A stretch of DNA of 64,000 bases. Source: Siderastrea radians. Its lineage: Eukaryota > Cnidaria > Anthozoa > Scleractinia > Rhizangiidae. A program made the translations under genes and the position numbers. Shown here piece by piece: positions 60,213 through 64,000 of the stretch. Within the stretch, counting starts at the first letter, position 1; every line of letters begins with the position of its first letter. A model generated the notes under the pieces. The model made no database searches. It saw only the letters and a program-made list of their open reading frames with translations, and was not told the DNA's origin. Where the stretch lies: contig OZ024891.1 in NCBI GenBank assembly GCA_964017195.1, positions 8,746,682-8,810,681 of the forward strand, written 5' to 3'.

Positions 60213-61466
60213 CCTCGTTCCCAGGGTCCTCTCTCTTCCTCCCTCGAGAAAGTACCCTGGTTTCGGCTGGTCACGTGTCTCCCTTAAGCAAACAGCTCCC
60301 CACCAGGGTGGACTCGCTTTTCTTCAAGAAGCGAAAGGAAAAGCGAATGCAAATCTTTTCAAACTGGCACGAAGACAGAGGAATGGAAGTCATTAGCTTA
60401 CTTTTTTTCAAAGACAGGGACTCTGAAAAAATCTACAGTCTACTACCTGCGGCGTTTCAGAAGCACAAATAATGCAGATTTCCCATCAACAAAATATTTT
60501 ACAGTAGGCTCGATCTGTTTTGAATTTGCCGAAGACGTTTGATAAGAAGCCGCTCGTATTGCCCGAACAAAATGTCACACACTCATTTGTTTGCTGTATA
60601 TTTTATTTATTGGCCTAATAATGCAAGTAACATTCTGATAATAAAAGCCCACGCTGCACTTGTGTATTTTTATTTGCACGGCTTCAATGTAATGGTATAA
60701 TCCTGAGAGTACAACCTTCTTGTCAACAAAGCTCTTGATTATAAATGTTATTTAGTTTAGCACATTTCTCATTTTGTCATGTCACTGTTTTGTGATGAAA
60801 AAAGTTAGGTTTTTTTCGGTCAATCGGCGGTGTGAGAGCAATTTCGCCTACTCGACAGGAATAAAACAAATTACCTTCAAATTCTTACAAGAACGGTGGT
60901 TTCAGTTGGTTGGCGCGGCGTATTTAACCTGATTTTACCATCGCGCCGTTTGTCTGTCTTGTGTACGGTTACCGAAAATTCTGCTCCTTGGAGATGCCAA
61001 AAATAAATTAGTCCTTCCTAATCCTTGACACTTCATTTCATTTCGAGCTCCGTAAAGCATAAAGCCGACGGCTCTCCTTGTTGTAGATTTGTTATGTTGT
61101 GTCTCGTGCCGGCTTCCGTTGACTATGGCGATGGTTAGCGACAGTTTTTGAAATTCAGAGACTTGTAAACGTGTTTATCTGAGTCGAAAATAACGTGGAC
61201 CGCTTCGATGTTGAACGTTCGTATGTAATGAAGAAATACTTGTCTATAAAAGGAGTTCTTATCACCACAAATATTCCTGAAAAAGCTTACATCACCTCCG
61301 GTACTTTCCACCATTCTGACATTAGTGACAATCTTACACTTTGCTACCCCTCCCCTGTAGCACATTCTTGTTAGCACCCAGATTTTGGGTGCCACGTGAC
61401 CAGCCGAAACCAGGGTACTTTCTCGAAGGAGGAAGAGAGAGGACCCTGGGAACGAGGTTGGGCCTG
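60210..61466. repeat. Dispersed repeat in two inverted copies at the edge of the duplication
   Basis: The block with CCAGGGTCCTCTCTCTTCC, ACCCTGGTTTCGGCTGGTCA and CGTG at about 60218-60285 is present in reverse complement at about 61389-61461. It is also at about 46670-46725 in copy A. The right-hand copy is outside the segmental duplication. Confidence 0.7.
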
Positions 61467-62145
61467 ACAATGAAGTATCAGCCGTTCAAATGTTGGGTGT
61501 TGTGGTCTAACAAAATCAAGGCAAGCCACCTTAAAGCTTTTTTTATCTTGAACTTTATTGATAGCGTTGATATCAAACCACGGGATAACAAGATTTGGAC
61601 TTGTAAACAACGTATGTCGATTTGGTCTGAGTTTGCCAGACGCCCAAGGTTCAGGGTCCTTTGACGTCTGAGTTTTCGGTACACTTTCATCGATTCGTAG
61701 TTTATCCTGCCTTTTTCTACAAAAGTAAAAACCAATAAATTTCGTTTGTCTGCCTGTTTCTAACAGAGAGTTTAAGCGATGGCCTTCGTTTGGTATATTT
61801 GACACACATAACTGATTTGAGTAAATCTTTGAATCCGGTTGGTATCGATTTTCTTTTTGCCGTTGCGTTTGTCGCGCTGCCGAGCTCCGACGCTTGGCTA
61901 AATCAGTCATTCTGTGGTTTTGTTTCTATGAAAGTCTTATTATGTACAAGAAGGTATTAACCATTTTTCAAGTGAGATTCCACTGCCATGAACCACTTCA
62001 TTTGCTTTTTCGACGGACCAACTAGTTATTCCATACGAATTTTTTGGGGGGCGAAATCTGTTAAGTTCTGTGAAAAACCGAACCGCGTTCGCCTTAAGGT
62101 GATTCCCTTCAATTGCATTGCGCATCCTTTTTGCGCATTATTTTT

Positions 62146-62178
<33 letters not shown>

Positions 62179-63925
62179 TTGCGTGGTTAGCCCTCGCACG
62201 AGCGCGCACACCGTCGGAACGTGATAGGTTTTCTATCAAAACTGAGCAGGTCAGAGAAAGAACTGGTCGTTTTCTCCTAAACGAGCTCGGTGAACCCCCA
62301 TTTTTAATACATAAATTCAAATGGTACACGGTCGAGTATAATATATCGCGATTTCAAAAAAAAAATTTAAATTCTGCTTTGAGATATTTTTTATTCAAAT
62401 GCCGAAAAGAACACGTCTTTAGTTGCAGCAGGGTACGTACGCACGCGGCAAATTCTTTAATTTTTTTTCATATCCTTAATTCTTGTTCAACTAACATAGT
62501 ATATAATACAAGATAAATGTCTATTTTGTTTAACTGCTTCAATATTTCAATACAAGCAACGTTATTGAGAGCAACTTTAGTTCTCATTTCTGATAACTAG
62601 AGTTTCTCAGGAAAACCTTGCTGGCCGTATAGTTGCTATCAATGGCTATCCATATTGTGCCAAAACAAGCTCAGTGACACCTATTTTGAAATTTTGAAAT
62701 GTTCTAAACATAATTACCAGTTGACCAAGTCTTAGAAAATTTTAAATATTCCTTCTATTACCATTTCAAGGTGCAGTCCACTGCACAAAGATAGCTAGGT
62801 TGGTAAACTTGCGATTAAGAACTCACACGAACTAAACCAAGGAAAGGATTTCAAAAAATAATTTCTGGACTCCGTGCGTAGAAAACAATGACATTTGTGT
62901 CATTTTCTTCGAAAATAGCACAGATAGGTCTTCAACCTATTTTTTATGCTCATAAACTAGCATCGACAATATAATGGTGTTAACTATGCTGGAAAGTATC
63001 GCAAAGAGATATAATTGCATATTGCGAAGAAGATATGTTCAGTATTCGAGTTAACTACCGAAAAAATGGTCACAATAGGTATTTTCTTCTAGAAATAGCC
63101 ACTCTTCTTCTCCCTGGCGTCGGTCGAGGGCAGGGTGGTGGCGGGGTCTCCACCTTGGAAAATACCGGAGCGCCAAACCATATAAGATACCTTTCTTTAC
63201 AATGCCAATACGGTGCTGCCCATATGTAGCAAAAACGCATTCAAATTTCAGGTACAAAGTGTAAAATTCTAAGCTCAGATACACCATCTTAAGAGCCATT
63301 TTCTGAGAATATCGAGAATCGAAAGACACTCACGAAAAATCCAATTTTTTTTTATTTTGCCAAAAAATCCCTTTGGGTAAGCTAATTCAAGAAAAATAAT
63401 CCAAAGTTCCAATGAGTTATTTAACGGACGAAAATTTAAAAAGTTCGAAAAATGCATAAAATGGCGGTTTTAGGGTCTCTAAACGGGTCAAATTCTCACT
63501 CAACTTTAGGAAACCAGTGAGAGCGTAAAAAAGATTCTTTTAAAACAAAACAAATCATGAACATTAGTTAACCTTTGTACTTTAAAACGGTGTAATAAAT
63601 TTGTCAATGTTTGGTTTCGAACATTTTCAAGCGGCGTTCTTATCGAGCCGCTCTTAACCTCGTTTATCACAAGGTAAAATGAAGGCCAACTTCGGCCGCT
63701 TAAAACGGCATCTGGTATGTATCATTCAATGATTAAGACTACACAGAAAGGAAGCTCTGCCATTGTACTTTTAACCAGGAAAGTTACAGCTTTGGGAATT
63801 AAATATTTCCCCGTCAGTAAATTTTTACTGTTTAGCGATCTGAGCGGGTAGAACTATATGCAAATTACAGATTTAATTCCTGGAATACTGCTAACAATTA
63901 CAAAGGTCGTTAAAGATAGGCTTAC
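60986..63925. other. Single-copy flank right of the duplication, diverged repeats only
   Basis: No gene is supported. Blocks at about 61480-61750 and 62885-63190 are clearly related to parts of the duplicated unit (38200-38400 and 36756-37100) but at much lower identity. A (TTTA)n tract lies at 62141-62180. These fragments point to an older, dispersed repeat family. Confidence 0.5.
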
Positions 63926-64000
63926 CATTAGTTACACCTGCATGCACAGTGTTTTTCCTGATCTTTGCAAGAAGGTTCTGCGTTCTTGCGTGGTGCTGAG
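63926..64000 (-). CDS. Possible partial exon at the window edge
   Basis: On the minus strand the last 75 bases stay open in one frame (HHARTQNLLAKIRKNTVHAG) and end at a good donor, AATG followed by GTAAGC. The stretch lies beside AT-rich DNA that looks intronic. I recognise no family and the upstream part is outside the window. Confidence 0.3.

Larger units (their letters stand above)
47433..60985. repeat. Segmental tandem duplication, copy B (13.6 kb)
   Basis: This is the second copy of 35837-47432 in the same orientation, directly adjoining it. The junction at 47433-47436 is CCTT. The same four bases occur at the left edge (35837) and at the right edge (60986-60989), so the duplication formed at a 4 bp microhomology. 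Nucleotide differences are sparse and indels are mainly in simple repeats, except for the 2.17 kb block at 56797-58968. Confidence 0.95.

Overview
The window is nuclear DNA from an animal. Intron-rich genes with GT-AG introns, a NACHT/WD-repeat gene of the NWD class, a galaxin-like cysteine module, Penelope-like elements and many fold-back elements together suggest a cnidarian, most likely a reef-building (scleractinian) coral. The taxon is inferred from content and was not tested by a search.

Layout. (1) 649-12887, minus strand: a complete ten-exon gene model for an NWD1/NWD2-type STAND protein (DUF4062-like N-terminus, NACHT ATPase, C-terminal WD40 propeller, 1652 residues). Every splice phase closes. 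Its introns hold a LINE tail, a hammerhead ribozyme and a Penelope-like fragment. (2) 12888-16653: a 3.8 kb divergent intergenic region with small tandem repeats. (3) 16654-25791, plus strand: a complete seven-exon choline/ethanolamine phosphotransferase gene (CEPT1/CHPT1 type, 379 residues). Its introns carry a second Penelope-like copy, two TTAA-flanked miniature elements and a perfect 183 bp tandem duplication that doubles a splice acceptor. (4) 25792-28310: no gene seen. (5) 28315-34700: a 6.4 kb minisatellite of a 15 bp unit with higher-order structure. The long reading frames in it are by-products of the repeat. (6) 35837-60985: a tandem segmental duplication (copy A 11.6 kb, copy B 13.6 kb) with a 4 bp microhomology junction. 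Each copy carries one intact three-exon gene for a secreted protein built as signal peptide, acidic Asp/Glu domain, basic Arg/Gly repeats and an eight-cysteine galaxin-like end. (7) 60986-64000: diverged repeats and a possible exon at the edge.

The NWD and phosphotransferase genes are probably unrelated single-copy loci that sit head to head. The duplicated secreted gene is the most interesting object. It is strongly bipolar in charge, has a galaxin-like end as seen in coral skeletal matrix proteins, and its 60 bp repeat codes for basic residues in the used frame and acidic residues in the next frame. The wider repeat landscape (three hammerhead motifs with an intact core, one of them with an imperfect stem I, plus one degenerate one; several TTAA-type miniature elements; fold-back elements; a SINE) is also well defined.
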